DNA of 64,000 nucleotides from DASQPR01 sp963831705 (GCA_963831705.1 CAWHRE010000010.1:620001-684000), one strand, 5' to 3'; counted from the stretch's first letter, positions 19,201-28,042 are shown. Notes: generated from the sequence alone by a model not told the origin. Program-made: numbers and translations.

Positions 19201-19360
19201 TGTACTTCAGGCCGTCGCGCAGGACCGACTGCTGGGCGGCTCGGATATAGCCGGCCGCGGCGACCGCCGATGCGGTGGCAATGGTTGCGATCAGAAGGAC
19301 GAGCAGTGATCGTCCTGCTCGGAACCTGATGCCGCGCAGCATCACGGTCCAGCCAGTCAC
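16283..19360 (-). CDS. FtsX-type ABC transporter permease 3 (cluster 2)
   Basis: 1025-residue double-FtsX permease paralogous to permeases 1 and 2. It has an N-terminal helix (SLLVLLIATIATASAVAAAG), an ectodomain with GYREGVCAYLTIVGSCADQ, the FtsX motif ELALAKLRGYPTGRA, a second ectodomain with PGCVEGCRLLGLTLG, and C-terminal helices with EYASLKVAGVKPGTIRR. The GTG start at 19360 is preceded by GGGGAGG at 7-8 nt. It heads a coupled cluster with two ATPases. Identity to a known substrate class cannot be seen; MacB/LolCE-like extraction or release of a membrane-associated compound is one possibility. Confidence 0.85.
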   Translation of the reverse strand: MTGWTVMLRGIRFRAGRSLLVLLIATIATASAVAAAGYIRAAQQSVLRDGLKYSPTYQTNVVMDAYGPANEVATVDDAHLTVNQELAGKPLLRQVFGAPIYAVDQDSFAGLDDGKAGLAWFGYREGVCAYLTIVGSCADQPGQIMMSKRSADRFGITVGETIYDNSSLQKITPGPEGGPGQMAEKVVGLYTPKNVNDPYWAGNPYFADGPDPESPTAIRLDTLFTANADEAEQGFTNKRNLHVEIPFKLGTVTLDNVAAVLTEVKAFQADTSRHSYVTDTGVTLVLDQVDAQQRALDKTIPVVAVPLVVLCLFVLFLVVTALTEERTPELALAKLRGYPTGRASRFGVGEMLMLIVLAMPLGIVLGLGLTEAASHAILSTGVHAEFRLPIVLAALAAMAAGVIAAWLATRATLRRGVLALMRRVPPRTGWRAGVGLGVAIAFVGASLVAAFLNRSSPIAWLAAPSIALIAGLIAARFLAFVSARRLRFSLRRGNVVGLLSGAWLARQAGRNRVVAVLTVAVALLVFGAVGWDVGARARTDNAQDTLGAATVFRVAPTYPSGLEAAVRKADPSGQTMAVVEERQYFANGYVTLVGVDTSALPNVAIWRGKSKSEVASIAAALRPATAKTLTVSGSMTITADVSSVSGAPMDISALVSSSGEPPTSEPIGVLAKGVSTYTGALPGCVEGCRLLGLTLGRTAGPSAPAAATLDITSVTAGAVKVTDFSADAWAADPTRAPLAHLKVSADSSLHVTLSTTDPTDALISYQDTPSSLPVVVAGGSKADDPNAPEFSFPGLGSNPGPMSVVGRADLVPNGGADAVLFDLDTGSSIAERSGSLADATNLEYEVWASADAPADIASKLVTNGVVVLSSDSIDNYLIRLSRGAPTLAMWFYLVAGGLALVLAVGVVLLGAYVGSASRIYEYASLKVAGVKPGTIRRAVLREYRSVLGIALLVGVAAGLGGAFLMLPGIPLVTVDGPVGDVPYSSDMPAVYAALAVTIIAMGVVVVLAMRVLRRATPDRLREGVR

Positions 19361-19536
19361 GTAGAGCCTCCCCGGTCGTACATCCTCGGCGCACGCGGAC
19401 TATCGCCCGGTACGCATTTCACCGGTGCACCCTAGCGACTCGCGATGTGGGAAGACCAGCCGCGATGGAGCCGAAGATACGATGCGTTCGACCTGGCGGC
19501 CATGATCGCCCAGCCGCTACTATGCCGCCGCAATCG

Positions 19537-20526
19537 CTATCGCTGCAACCCCGTCAGGAGCTCGTCGGCGGCGGCATACGGATCGGTAACGCCTGCTGCG
19601 ACCCGAGATGCGAGCATCGGCAGCGCCGTACCGTGACGAAGTGTCCCGATGCGAGCGCGGAGCGTACCGAGTGCGATCGCCTCGATCTCGGCGGCGGCTC
19701 GGGATTCGCGGCGTCGACGCAACTCGCCGTGCTCGGCCAACCACGTGGTGTGCTTGTCGATCGCGGCCACGAGGTCGTCGATTCCCTCACTGCGGACCGC
19801 GACGGTGCGCACGATCTGCGGCCGCCACTCGTCCGGCCCGCGTTCGCCGAGCGCGATCATGCCCCGAATATCGCTGTACGTCGCGTCGGCGCCGTCGCGG
19901 TCGGCCTTGTTGACGACGAAGATGTCGGCGATCTCGAGGATGCCCGCCTTGACCGCTTGAATCGCGTCGCCCATCCCGGGTGCGAGCAGCACGATCACGG
20001 TGTCGGCGAGGCTCGCCACTTCGACCTCGGCCTGTCCGACGCCGACGGTCTCCACCAGAACGACGTCGCAGCCGGCGCCATCCAGTACCCGTACCGCCTG
20101 CGGGGTCGCCGCCGCCAGCCCGCCGAGGTGACCACGAGACGACATCGACCGGATGTAGACGCCCGGATCCGTCGCGTGGTCCTGCATACGGACCCGGTCG
20201 CCGAGGATCGCTCCGCCGGTGAACGGACTCGACGGGTCGACCGCCAGGACGCCGACGCGCTTGCCGGTCGCGCGCAGTGCGCGTACCAACTCGTTCGTCG
20301 ATGTTGACTTGCCCACCCCCGGCGAGCCGGTCAGGCCGATCACCTGAGCACTGCCGGTGTGCGGAGCGAGCGCCGCCGCCACCTCGCGCAGCTTGGGTTG
20401 GGCCTCGACCGACTCGGTGCCGGCCTCGATCAGGCTGATCAGGCGGGCGACCGCGCGCGCATCACCGTCCCGGGCCGCCGAAACGAGCGCCGGAATGTCG
20501 TTGCTCCGCCTCACGACCGCGGCCAC
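19537..20526 (-). CDS. meaB: Methylmalonyl-CoA mutase-associated GTPase MeaB
   Basis: 329-residue G3E P-loop GTPase that guards and reloads adenosylcobalamin in acyl-CoA mutases. Motifs: GLTGSPGVGKST (G1), VLAVDPSSPFTGGAILGDR, SMSSRGHLGG, the Walker-B-like VLVETVGVGQ and NKAD (G4). Full length. GTG 20526 is taken as the start; GTG 20514 (VRRSNDIPAL) is the alternative. It lies 31 bp downstream of the thiolase gene on the same strand and not far from two mutase genes (10.6 kb and 39 kb), which fits the chaperone role. Confidence 0.9.
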   Translation of the reverse strand: MAAVVRRSNDIPALVSAARDGDARAVARLISLIEAGTESVEAQPKLREVAAALAPHTGSAQVIGLTGSPGVGKSTSTNELVRALRATGKRVGVLAVDPSSPFTGGAILGDRVRMQDHATDPGVYIRSMSSRGHLGGLAAATPQAVRVLDGAGCDVVLVETVGVGQAEVEVASLADTVIVLLAPGMGDAIQAVKAGILEIADIFVVNKADRDGADATYSDIRGMIALGERGPDEWRPQIVRTVAVRSEGIDDLVAAIDKHTTWLAEHGELRRRRESRAAAEIEAIALGTLRARIGTLRHGTALPMLASRVAAGVTDPYAAADELLTGLQR

Positions 20527-20557
20527 CCTGTGCCTGTGGTGAGCTCGCTCCGCTCCA

Positions 20558-21745
20558 TCACGATTTCGGAACGGTGATGATCAGAGCGTCGCCCTGGCCG
20601 CCACCGCCGCACAACGCGGCCGCACCGACACCGCCGCCACGGCGCTTCAACTCCATCGCGAGGCTGAGGACGAGGCGGGCACCGGACATGCCGATCGGGT
20701 GGCCGAGCGCGATCGCACCGCCGTTGACATTGACGATCGCGGGGTCGACGCCGAGCTGGTTCGTCGACGGCGATGCCGACCGCCGCGAACGCCTCGTTGA
20801 TTTCGATCAAGTCGAGGTCGGCGACGGACATGTTCGCCTTGCCGAGCGCGTGGTTGATCGCGTTCGCCGGCTGGGCGTGCAGCGAGTTGTCCGGACCGGC
20901 CACGTTGCCGTGCGCGCCGATCTCGGCCAGCCAGGTGAGGCCCAGTTCCTCGGCCTTCGCCTTGCTCATGACGACGACCGCGGCGGCACCGTCCGAGATC
21001 GGCGATGACGTACCGGCGGTGATCGTGCCGTCCTTCGTGAACGCCGGCGCGCAGCTTGCCGAGCGACTCGGCGGTGGTCTCCGGACGGATGCCCTCGTCC
21101 TCCAGCACGAGAAGCGGTTCACCCTTGCGCTGCGGGATCTCCACCGGAGTGATCTCTTCGGCGAACACACCGTTCTTCTGCGCGGCGGCCGCCCTCTGGT
21201 GGCTCGCGGCGCCGAACGCGTCCTGCTGCTCGCGGGTCACGCCGTACTTCGGGTTGTGCCGCTCGGTGGACTCGCCCATCGAGCACACGTCGTAGACGTC
21301 GGTCAGGCCGTCGAGCGCCATGTGATCCTTGACGACCACGTCGCCGTACTTGTATCCCTGCCGCTGGCCGAGCAGCAGGTGCGGCGCGTTCGTCATCGAC
21401 TCCATGCCGCCGGCCACCACGATGTCGAACTCACCGGCGCGGATCAGCTGGTCGGCGAGCGCGATCGCGTCCAGGCCGGAGAGGCAGACCTTGTTGATCG
21501 TCAGCGCCGGCGTACTCATCGGAATGCCCGCGTTCGACGGCCGCCTGACGAGCCGGAATCTGACCGGCGCCGGCCTGCAGGACCTGACCCATGATGACGT
21601 ACTGCACCTGCTCCGGCGCGACACCGGCGCGCTCCAGCGCCGCCTTGATCGCGACGCCGCCGAGCGCGGTGGCCGGGAAGTCCTTGAGGTTGCCGAGCAG
21701 CTTGCCCATCGGCGTACGAGCGCCACTGACGATGACGGAACCCAT
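20558..21745 (-). CDS. Acetyl-CoA C-acetyltransferase (thiolase), three frameshifts
   Basis: Type II biosynthetic or degradative thiolase that condenses two acetyl-CoA to acetoacetyl-CoA or the reverse. Corrected length is about 394 residues. Motifs: VCLSGLDAIA with the nucleophilic Cys, GGMESMTNAPHLL, INEAFAAV, GGAIALGHPIG and, at the end, LCGGGGQGDALI. The frame is broken three times by single extra bases near 21535 (after RQAAV), 21048 (after GKLR) and 20762 (before NQLGVDPAIV); removing each restores the family sequence. ATG 21745 has AAGGGGAG upstream. Transcribed with meaB, divergent from mce-ccr. Confidence 0.87.
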
Positions 21746-21839
21746 GAGTACTCCCCTTCGAGTTAACGGGCGGTAACGGTCTTTTGGTCAGACTAACGTC
21801 CATGTCGACTCGCACGCAGACGTGTCACCCTCGTCACCT

Positions 21840-22272
21840 TTGGCCTCGATCGGCCTGCTCAAAATCGACCATGTCGGGATCGCGGTACCGGACCTGGACG
21901 AGGCGATCTAGTTCTACGGGCGGGTCTTCGGGATGGCCTGCGTACACATCGAGGAGAACGAGGAACAGGGCGTACGCGAGGCGATGCTCTCGGTCGGCCC
22001 GATCCCCGGATGGCGGATGCCTGCAGCTGCTCGCCCCGCTGTCGCCGTCCTCGACGATCGCGAAGTTCCTGGATCGCAACGGGCCGGGCGTGCAGCAGGT
22101 GGCCTACACCGTCGCCGACGTCGACGCGGCCTGCGCGGCACTGCGTGCCCGGGGCGTGCGGCTGCTATATGACGAGCCCCGCCGCGGTACGGCCGACTCC
22201 CGCATCAACTTCGTCCACCCGAAAGACGCCGGCGGCGTCCTGGTCGAGCTGGTCGAACCCGCCCACCCCTGA
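21840..22272 (+). CDS. mce: Methylmalonyl/ethylmalonyl-CoA epimerase, with an in-frame TAG and a frameshift
   Basis: VOC-fold epimerase of about 143 residues that interconverts (2R)- and (2S)-methylmalonyl-CoA (and ethylmalonyl-CoA). Seen: IDHVGIAVPDLDEAI, ENEEQGVREAML, GGCLQLLAPLSP, GPGVQQVAYTV, RINFVHPKDAGGVLVEL. Two lesions: TAG at 21909-21911 where the family has Glu or a similar residue before FYGRVFGM, and an extra base near 22008 after PIP. The start is uncertain; TTG 21840 is in frame, with no clear ribosome site. Divergent from thiolase-meaB and upstream of ccr, a sensible pathway neighbourhood. Confidence 0.8.
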
Positions 22273-22278
22273 GCCTCC

Positions 22279-22312
22279 AAGTTGATCCTGGAGTTGGTCA
22301 GGGCATCGACGA
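22279..22312 (+). repeat. Half copy of palindromic intergenic repeat family 1
   Basis: AAGTTGATCCTGGAGTTGG followed by GGCATCGACGA matches the left arm and start of the loop of the full copies at 33858 and 38971. The right arm is missing, so this looks like a decayed element. Confidence 0.6.
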
Positions 22313-22443
22313 GCGACCGGAGATGCTGGTGGGCAAAACGGACACTGTGCTCGTTTCGGTGTGACAGCATGGATCTGCGAGCAGGTATGCGCATCGATCG
22401 GCCAACGTCCGGTGGAGTAATTCACAATCCATATCCACGCCTC

Positions 22444-22459
22444 GTTACTTGCCAGTAAC
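22444..22459. promoter_or_regulatory. Inverted repeat upstream of ccr, possible operator
   Basis: GTTACTTGCCAGTAAC, a 6-bp inverted repeat around TGCC, lies about 40 bp upstream of the ccr start. Position and symmetry suggest a regulator site; no regulator gene is adjacent. Confidence 0.35.
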
Positions 22460-22497
22460 CTCCGGCCAAACGTCCCGCTCGACGGAGGGTGACCGCA

Positions 22498-23859
22498 ATG
22501 CAGGAGATTCTCGAGATCATCATGGCGGCCGAAGGCGCCGACGATCCGGACGCCGTCCTGCGCCGGCTGGCCGATACCGAAATCCCGTCGACGTACCGCG
22601 GCGTCGTAGTTCGCCGCACGACGACGAGCGACATGTTCGCCGGCGTCGACAGCCGCGACAAGGATCCGCGGAAGTCGTTGCACGTCCAGGAGGTGCCGAC
22701 GCCGGAACTCGGGCCCGGCGAGGCGCTGATCGCGGTGATGGCGAGCGCGGTGAACTACAACACCGTCTGGACGTCGATCTTCGAGCCGGTCTCCACGTTC
22801 AAGTTCCTGCAAGAAGTACGCGCGGAGTTCGGATCTCGCCGCCAAGCACGACCAGCCGTACCACGTGGTCGGCTCGGACGCGGCCGGCGTCGTGCTCCGG
22901 GTCGGGCCGGGCGTGACCAAGTGGCGGCCCGGCGATCAGGTGGTCGCACACTGCCTGAGCGTCGAACTCGAGGACGCCGCCGGGCACGACGACACGATGC
23001 TCGACCCGCAGCAGCGGATCTGGGGCTTCGAGACGAACTTCGGCGGCCTGGCCGAGCTGGCGATCGTCAAGTCGAACCAGCTCATGCCGAAGCCCGACCA
23101 TCTGATCGTGGGAGGAGGCGGCCTCGCCGGGCCTGGTGAACTCGACCGCGTACCGGCAGCTCGTTTCGCATCACGGCGCGCAGATGAAGCAGGGCGACAT
23201 CGTGCTGATCTGGGGCGCGTCCGGTGGCCTCGGCTCGTACGCGACGCAGCTCGCCCTGAACGGCGGTGCCACGCCGGTGTGTGTCGTCTCCAGCCCGGAG
23301 AAAGCCGATATTTGCCGGAGGATGGGTGCAGAGCTTGTCATCGACCGGGTGTCCGAAGGCTTCACGTTCTGGAAGGACGAGAACACCCAGGACACCGACG
23401 AGTGGCGTCGCTTCGGCGAACGCGTACGCGAACTGACCGGCGGCGAGGATCCGGACATCGTGTTCGAGCACCCGGGCCGGGAGACGTTCGGCGCCAGTGT
23501 GTACGTCACGAAGCGCGGCGGCACGATCGTGACCTGCGCCTCCACGTCCGGTTTCATGCACCAGTACGACAACCGCTACCTCTGGATGAATCTCAAGCGC
23601 ATCGTCGGGCAGTCACTTCGCCAACTATCGCGAAGCGTGGGAGGCGAATCGACTGATCGCTCGTGGCGCGATCCATCCGACGTTGTCGAAGACCTATCCG
23701 CTCACCGAGACCGGACAGGCCGCGTACGAAGTACATCGCAACGCACATCAGGGCAAGGTCGGCGTACTGTGCCTGGCACCCACTGAGGGACTCGGTGTCC
23801 GCGACGTCGCCAAACGGGCCCGACACCTCGATGGGATCAACCGGTTCCGGGGGATCTGA
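22498..23859 (+). CDS. ccr: Crotonyl-CoA carboxylase/reductase, three frameshifts
   Basis: NADPH-dependent reductive carboxylation of crotonyl-CoA to (2S)-ethylmalonyl-CoA, the key step of the ethylmalonyl-CoA pathway and a source of polyketide extender units. Corrected length about 452 residues. Family blocks: RDKDPRKSLHVQEVP, VNYNTVWTSIFEPVSTF, CLSVELEDAAGH, ETNFGGLAELAIVKSNQLM, IWGASGGLGSYATQLAL, GGEDPDIVFEHPGRETFG and HQGKVGVLCLAP. Extra single bases near 22813, 23105 and 23610 break the frame; each removal restores conserved sequence (KYARSSDLAA, SWEEAASPGLVNST, SHFANYREAWEANR). ATG 22498 has GGAGGGTG upstream. Confidence 0.92.
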
Positions 23860-24028
23860 CCGGCGTCTATGCACGCCGATGCGAGTGTGAGCCAGTCTTG
23901 CGTTCCCGCCGGGTGACAGGTCTACCGCTGGTCGGAACGCTCGGATACAGTCAGCGGGGTTGCCGTGTCCGCCGACACGGCACACCCGCCCGCTTCTATC
24001 GCCTCATACCGTCTGCGAGTATTCCCCC

Positions 24029-25259
24029 ATGGCCCAGCAAACTTCGACCGCCTTCTTTGATCCCGCCGGCACCGAATTCAGTGTGGGCCTGCGTGGTTAT
24101 GACCGCCAGCAGGTTGACGACTATGTGGCCCGGCTGAACGCCGCCCTGGCGCAGGCCGAGCAGGCCCGCGCCGAGGCCGAGCAGCGTCATGAACGACGGT
24201 GCAGCGCCGACTGCGCCAGGCCGAGCAGCGCCTCGAGTGGTACCGAGCAGAAGCACGCGGACACGCAGAAGCAGCTCGAAGAGAGCAGCCGCCCGACGCT
24301 GTCCGGCCTGGGCACCCGGGTCGAGCAGATCCTGCGCCTCGCCGAGGAGCAGGCCAACGACCACCGCGGCGAGTCCAAGCGCGAGGCCGAGGGCATCATC
24401 TCGGCCGCTCGAAGCTCGAGGCCCGCGAGATCACCGACAAGGCCCGCGCCGAGGCCGCCGCCATGAAGGCGACCGCGGAGCGCGAAGCCGGCAACCTCCG
24501 GACGGCGGTGGAGCGCGAGGCCGCCGAGGTCCGCGTACAGGCTCGTCGCGAGGCCGACACGCTCCGCGCCGACGCCGACCGGGACACCAAGCAGCTCCGT
24601 GCCGCTACCGCGCACGAGGTCGCCGAGCTGAAGGCGACCACCGAGCGTGAGGTCGCGACGCTGCGCGCCACCGCCGAGCGGGAGATCACCCAGCTGCGCG
24701 CGAAGGCCGCCCGCGAGGCCGAGGAGAAGCGCGCCGAGGCGACGAAGCTGCTCGCCGACGCACGGGACAAGCGCGACAAGGACCTGCAGGCGCTCGCGAT
24801 GGAGATCGCCGACCGCCGCGAGAAGGCCGAGCGCGAAGAGTCCACGCGGCACGCCACCGCGGTGGCCGCGACGCAGAAGCTCGTCACCGAGGCCGACCTC
24901 CGGGCCCGTACGGCCGAGGAGCGCGCGAAGGAGATCGAGGTTCGGGCCGAGGCACGCCGAGTCGAGTCCGAGCGCAGCGCCGCCGAGGTCACCGACAAGG
25001 CCAAGGCACTCGCCGACAAGACCGTCGCGGAGGCCCGTGCCGAAGCGAACCGCATGGTCGGCGAAGCCCGTGCCGAGGCCGACGCAGCCACCGAGAAGCG
25101 CCCGCGTCGAGGTCGAGGACGCTGACCCGCCAGAAGGACGCGGTCACGTCCCAGCTCGGTCAGATGCTGTCCGGCCTGGCCGGCATCGTCCCGGTGCAAG
25201 CTCCGGCTCCGGCCGCAGCCGACAAGAAGGCCGACGAGAAGGTCGCCGCCGAGGCCTGA
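24029..25259 (+). CDS. DivIVA-domain coiled-coil cytoskeletal protein (FilP/Scy-like), frameshifted
   Basis: About 408-residue coiled-coil protein. The N-terminus has the DivIVA-type lipid-binding signature FSVGLRGYDRQQVDDYVARL, then GLGTRVEQILRLAEEQAN, followed by long heptad/11-mer Ala-Glu-Arg repeats (ARAEAAAMKATAEREAG) and a short tail ending AADKKADEKVAAEA. Such proteins organise polar growth. From memory, Streptomyces filP and scy sit beside mce-thl, as here. The frame is interrupted near 24188-24198, 24244, 24410, 25102 and 25121; correcting gives VQRRLRQAEQRLE, EQKHADTQKQLEES and RVEVEDLTRQKDAVTSQLG. The stop was taken from the corrected frame. Confidence 0.82.
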
Positions 25260-25277
25260 TCCACAGTGAAATTCCGC

Positions 25278-25312
25278 CAACGGCCGGTCACCCTTGCGGT
25301 GACCGGCCGTTG
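25278..25312 (+). terminator. Hairpin downstream of the first coiled-coil gene
   Basis: A perfect 15-bp stem (CAACGGCCGGTCACC) around CTTGC begins 18 bp after the stop. There is no T-tract, so termination may be weak or Rho-assisted. Confidence 0.6.
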
Positions 25313-25421
25313 TCCATTGCGGACTTCCCGATGATTTTCAGCTAATTCACAGGGTTATCCGCTTCGTTTGTCCCATGGCGCCCGGTGTGTAAACCTGCGC
25401 GTCAGGACAAATCATGTGAGT

Positions 25422-26867
25422 ATGGACGGCATGTCGCAGGGCGGGGAACTTCTTAACTTGGGTAATGCCGCATCGGCGGAGCCCGGCTTCCAAATCACCA
25501 TGCGTGGCTACGACAAGCGCCAGGTCGAGGCCTACGTCGAAGTTGCCGAGTCCGAGATCGCGGGTCTGATTGCGGAACGCGATCACGCGGCCGCCGCGGC
25601 TACGCAGCTATCGCACAACATCCGCCAGCTTCGCGGCGAGATCGAGTCGCTGCGCCGGCACGGTGCGATCGGCGAAGACGTCTCGTTCCGGCACCTCGGC
25701 ATCCGGGTCGAACAGATCCTCGGCCTGGCCGAAGACCAGGCCGCCGAGATCGTGCACGAAGCCGAGGAGAGCGTCGCCGGCATCCGGGCCCAAGCGGAAG
25801 CCGCGTTGTTCGAGGTGGCGAAGCACCGCGAGGTCGCGATGGCCGAACTGGAAGAGGCTCTCGGCGCACGCCGGGCCGACGAGGACCAGGCCGCTCTGAT
25901 CCGGCGCGAGGCCGCCGCAGCCGAACTCGCCACGGCATCCGAATACGTCGCGACGCTGCGTGCCGAGATCGACGCCGCGAGTGCGAATTCCCAGCGTGAA
26001 GCCGCCGCCTTCATCACCGCCGCGAAGGCGAAGGCGGACGCGTACACGGCCGAGGCGAAAACGAAGGCGGACGCTCTCACCGCCGAGGCGAAGACGAAGG
26101 CCGATGCCCTCACCGCCGCGGCGAACGAGCAGGCCAAGCTGATCGCGGCCGAGACCGAGACGAACACCACTCGGATGCGGACCGAGGCCGAGGCGTACGC
26201 GAAAGCGAAGCGAGCCGAGACCGACTCCTACGTCGCGGAGCAGCGCAGCACGGTTGAGCGCGAGGTCGCCGAACAGCGCGCCGCGATCGAGAGCCACGTC
26301 GCCGAGCAGCGCACCTCGATCGAAAAGCACGTCGCAGACCAGCGCAGCACGGTTGAGCGCGAGGTCACCGAGCAGCGCAGCACGCTCGCGGGCGAGGTCA
26401 CCGAGCAGCGCAAGGCGCACCTGGCCGAGATCACAGCGCAGAAGACCTCCGCCGATCAATACGCTTCGACCACCCGGTCCCATGCCGAGGAGGCCGCGCG
26501 CAAAGCGAGCGAGTCGGTCCGGGCCGAGGCCGAGGCCGTTCTCGGCGCCGCGAAGGCGCAGGCCGAGACGATCCTCACGGAGGCTCGTAAGGCGGCGGAC
26601 AGCGCCCGTGCCGAGGCTGCCGCTGCGCGTACGCAGGCTCAGACCTATCGCGACCAGGCGGACGCGAGCTATCAGGAGGCGCGCGCCGCCCAGAAGCAGG
26701 TCGAAACCGCCAAAACCGAGATCACCGGAGTACGCCCAACCGGGCCGAACGCGGCCCGCAAGACCGGCACTGACGAGAAGCGGACCGAGACGTCGCACAA
26801 CTCCGACGGTGCGAGTGACGACGCGGCCGAGCCGTCGGTGAACGAGAAGTCCGGCGCGACGACGTGA
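25422..26867 (+). CDS. Second DivIVA-domain coiled-coil protein (Scy/FilP-like)
   Basis: 481-residue intact protein. The N-terminal DivIVA-like signature FQITMRGYDKRQVEAYVEVA is followed by LGIRVEQILGLAEDQAAEI and then long coiled coil with near-tandem units: TAEAKTKADALTAEAKTKAD at about 210-230, and repeats of EQRSTVEREV / EQRAAIESHV at about 275-330. A Ser/Thr/Asp/Glu-rich tail closes it. Probably a scaffold for polar growth or envelope organisation. ATG 25422 is the start; ATG 25431 is possible. It lies 162 bp after the first coiled-coil gene and ends at a strong convergent terminator. Confidence 0.82.
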   Translation: MDGMSQGGELLNLGNAASAEPGFQITMRGYDKRQVEAYVEVAESEIAGLIAERDHAAAAATQLSHNIRQLRGEIESLRRHGAIGEDVSFRHLGIRVEQILGLAEDQAAEIVHEAEESVAGIRAQAEAALFEVAKHREVAMAELEEALGARRADEDQAALIRREAAAAELATASEYVATLRAEIDAASANSQREAAAFITAAKAKADAYTAEAKTKADALTAEAKTKADALTAAANEQAKLIAAETETNTTRMRTEAEAYAKAKRAETDSYVAEQRSTVEREVAEQRAAIESHVAEQRTSIEKHVADQRSTVEREVTEQRSTLAGEVTEQRKAHLAEITAQKTSADQYASTTRSHAEEAARKASESVRAEAEAVLGAAKAQAETILTEARKAADSARAEAAAARTQAQTYRDQADASYQEARAAQKQVETAKTEITGVRPTGPNAARKTGTDEKRTETSHNSDGASDDAAEPSVNEKSGATT

Positions 26868-26881
26868 TCTGATCGTTGACG

Positions 26882-26910
26882 AAAGGCCGGATGCGCGCAT
26901 CCGGCCTTTT
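26882..26910. terminator. Bidirectional terminator between coiled-coil and hydrolase genes
   Basis: AAAGGCCGGATGC and its exact complement form a 13-bp stem around GCG (29 nt in all) between convergent genes. A-runs and TTTT on the two sides suit termination on both strands. Confidence 0.85.
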
Positions 26911-26915
26911 CGCTG

Positions 26916-27710
26916 TTACGCGTCCGGCTGGGCGACCGGCGTGTCCGCGAACGCGGCAACCGTCCGGTCGGCGTACGCGCTCGCGTCCCCGAACTCCATC
27001 GGCCCGTCCCATGTTCGAGGCAGCGGGTATGCGGCCGGTGCCACATGCCGGACGATCTCGTCCAGGACCGTCTCCGCAGCGCCGACCCAGAGGTGCTTTC
27101 CACCCTCGACCGCGACTATCTCGGCCCGGTGAATCGAGGCGAAGCGTTCGCGGGCCTCGGCCGGGCGAAGATAGTCGTCGAACTCCGGTACGACGGCGAC
27201 GACCGGCTTTCCGGACGTGTCCCAGACCGCGAGGTCGGCCGGTTGGGAGTAGCGCAGCGGCGGCGACAGCAGAATCGCACCGACGACGTCGGGTTCACAG
27301 CCGTACTTCAGCACGAGATCGGTCCCGAACGACCATCCGACCAGCCAGATCGACGGCAGGTTCGCGAATTCGGCGTACTCGATCGCGGCCGCGACGTCGA
27401 ACCGCTCCCCTACGGCGTTGTCGAATGCGCCTTCGCTCGTCCCCTGCACGCTGGACGTACCTCGGGTGTTGAAGCGCAGCACCGCGACGTCGGCCAGCGC
27501 GGGCAGGCGCCAGGCAGCCTTCCGGTATAAGTGGCTGTCCATCATGCCGCCGTGGGTCGGCAGCGGGTGCAGACAGACGATCGTCGCGACCGGATCGCGA
27601 TCGGCCGGCAGAGCCAGCTCGCCAACCAGGCGCAGGCCGTCGGCCGTCTCCAGCGTGATGTCCTCGCGCCGGGCGGGCAGGATGGAATTCGCACGGATCG
27701 GTGAGCTCAC
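26916..27710 (-). CDS. Alpha/beta-hydrolase
   Basis: 264-residue alpha/beta-hydrolase related to the short dienelactone hydrolase/YfhR-like group. Visible: oxyanion region VCLHPLPTHGGMM, RFNTRGTSSVQGTSEG, the nucleophile elbow GWSFGTD with Ser, the acid region VVPEFDDYLRP and the catalytic His in GGKHLWVG. GTG 27710 (VSSPIRANS) is chosen because the protein similarity begins there; the longer frame overlaps the upstream zinc-ribbon gene. It lies 14 bp downstream of that gene and is probably cotranscribed with the double dehydrogenase. Substrate unknown. Confidence 0.78.
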   Translation of the reverse strand: MSSPIRANSILPARREDITLETADGLRLVGELALPADRDPVATIVCLHPLPTHGGMMDSHLYRKAAWRLPALADVAVLRFNTRGTSSVQGTSEGAFDNAVGERFDVAAAIEYAEFANLPSIWLVGWSFGTDLVLKYGCEPDVVGAILLSPPLRYSQPADLAVWDTSGKPVVAVVPEFDDYLRPAEARERFASIHRAEIVAVEGGKHLWVGAAETVLDEIVRHVAPAAYPLPRTWDGPMEFGDASAYADRTVAAFADTPVAQPDA

Positions 27711-27724
27711 GGTTGGGCGTACCC

Positions 27725-28033
27725 CTAACGTCTTTTGATGATGCGCGGAGCGCGAGTGCCCCGCGAGCGCCAGCAACTTGTGTGCCAATGGCGGCGATCG
27801 GTCAGATCGCCGCGACCGTCCGCTGGCCAGGCCACGACGTGCGCGACGCCCGGCGGGATCTCCTGATCGCAACCCGGGCATCGGTAGATCTTGGTAGACG
27901 CGTCTCCGGGAATCGCTCGGACCAGCCATTCCCCGTCGGGCGCGGCCTGCACGCGCTCGACGCCGCGACGGGCACGGAGATCATCCAGCGGTTCCACGTC
28001 GTCGTCGCGACGGTTATGACGACGTGGGCTCAC
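27725..28033 (-). CDS. Small zinc-ribbon protein of unknown function
   Basis: 102-residue protein with a Cys/His metal site: YRCPGCDQEIPPGVAHVVAW followed by HWHTSCW. Basic N- and C-termini (MSPRRHNRR, RIIKRR). Proteins of this kind are common beside hydrolase genes in actinobacteria and are often labelled only ATP/GTP-binding, for which nothing in the sequence speaks. It starts 9 bp after the dehydrogenase stop. Confidence 0.72.
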   Translation of the reverse strand: MSPRRHNRRDDDVEPLDDLRARRGVERVQAAPDGEWLVRAIPGDASTKIYRCPGCDQEIPPGVAHVVAWPADGRGDLTDRRHWHTSCWRSRGTRAPRIIKRR

Positions 28034-28042
28034 GTTGCAAGG

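Noticed and set aside
20511..20557. ATG at 20557 as an alternative meaB start (MERSELTTGTGW)
   Set aside because: It is in another frame and stops after 15 codons; one inserted base does not join it to meaB.
21909..21911. TAG in mce as a pyrrolysine or other recoded codon
   Set aside because: No pyrrolysine machinery is visible, and the same gene carries an unrelated frameshift; a substitution or error is simpler.
26040..26420. Repeats in the second coiled-coil gene as a minisatellite or CRISPR-like array
   Set aside because: The periodicity is at protein level (coiled-coil units) and there are no spacers.
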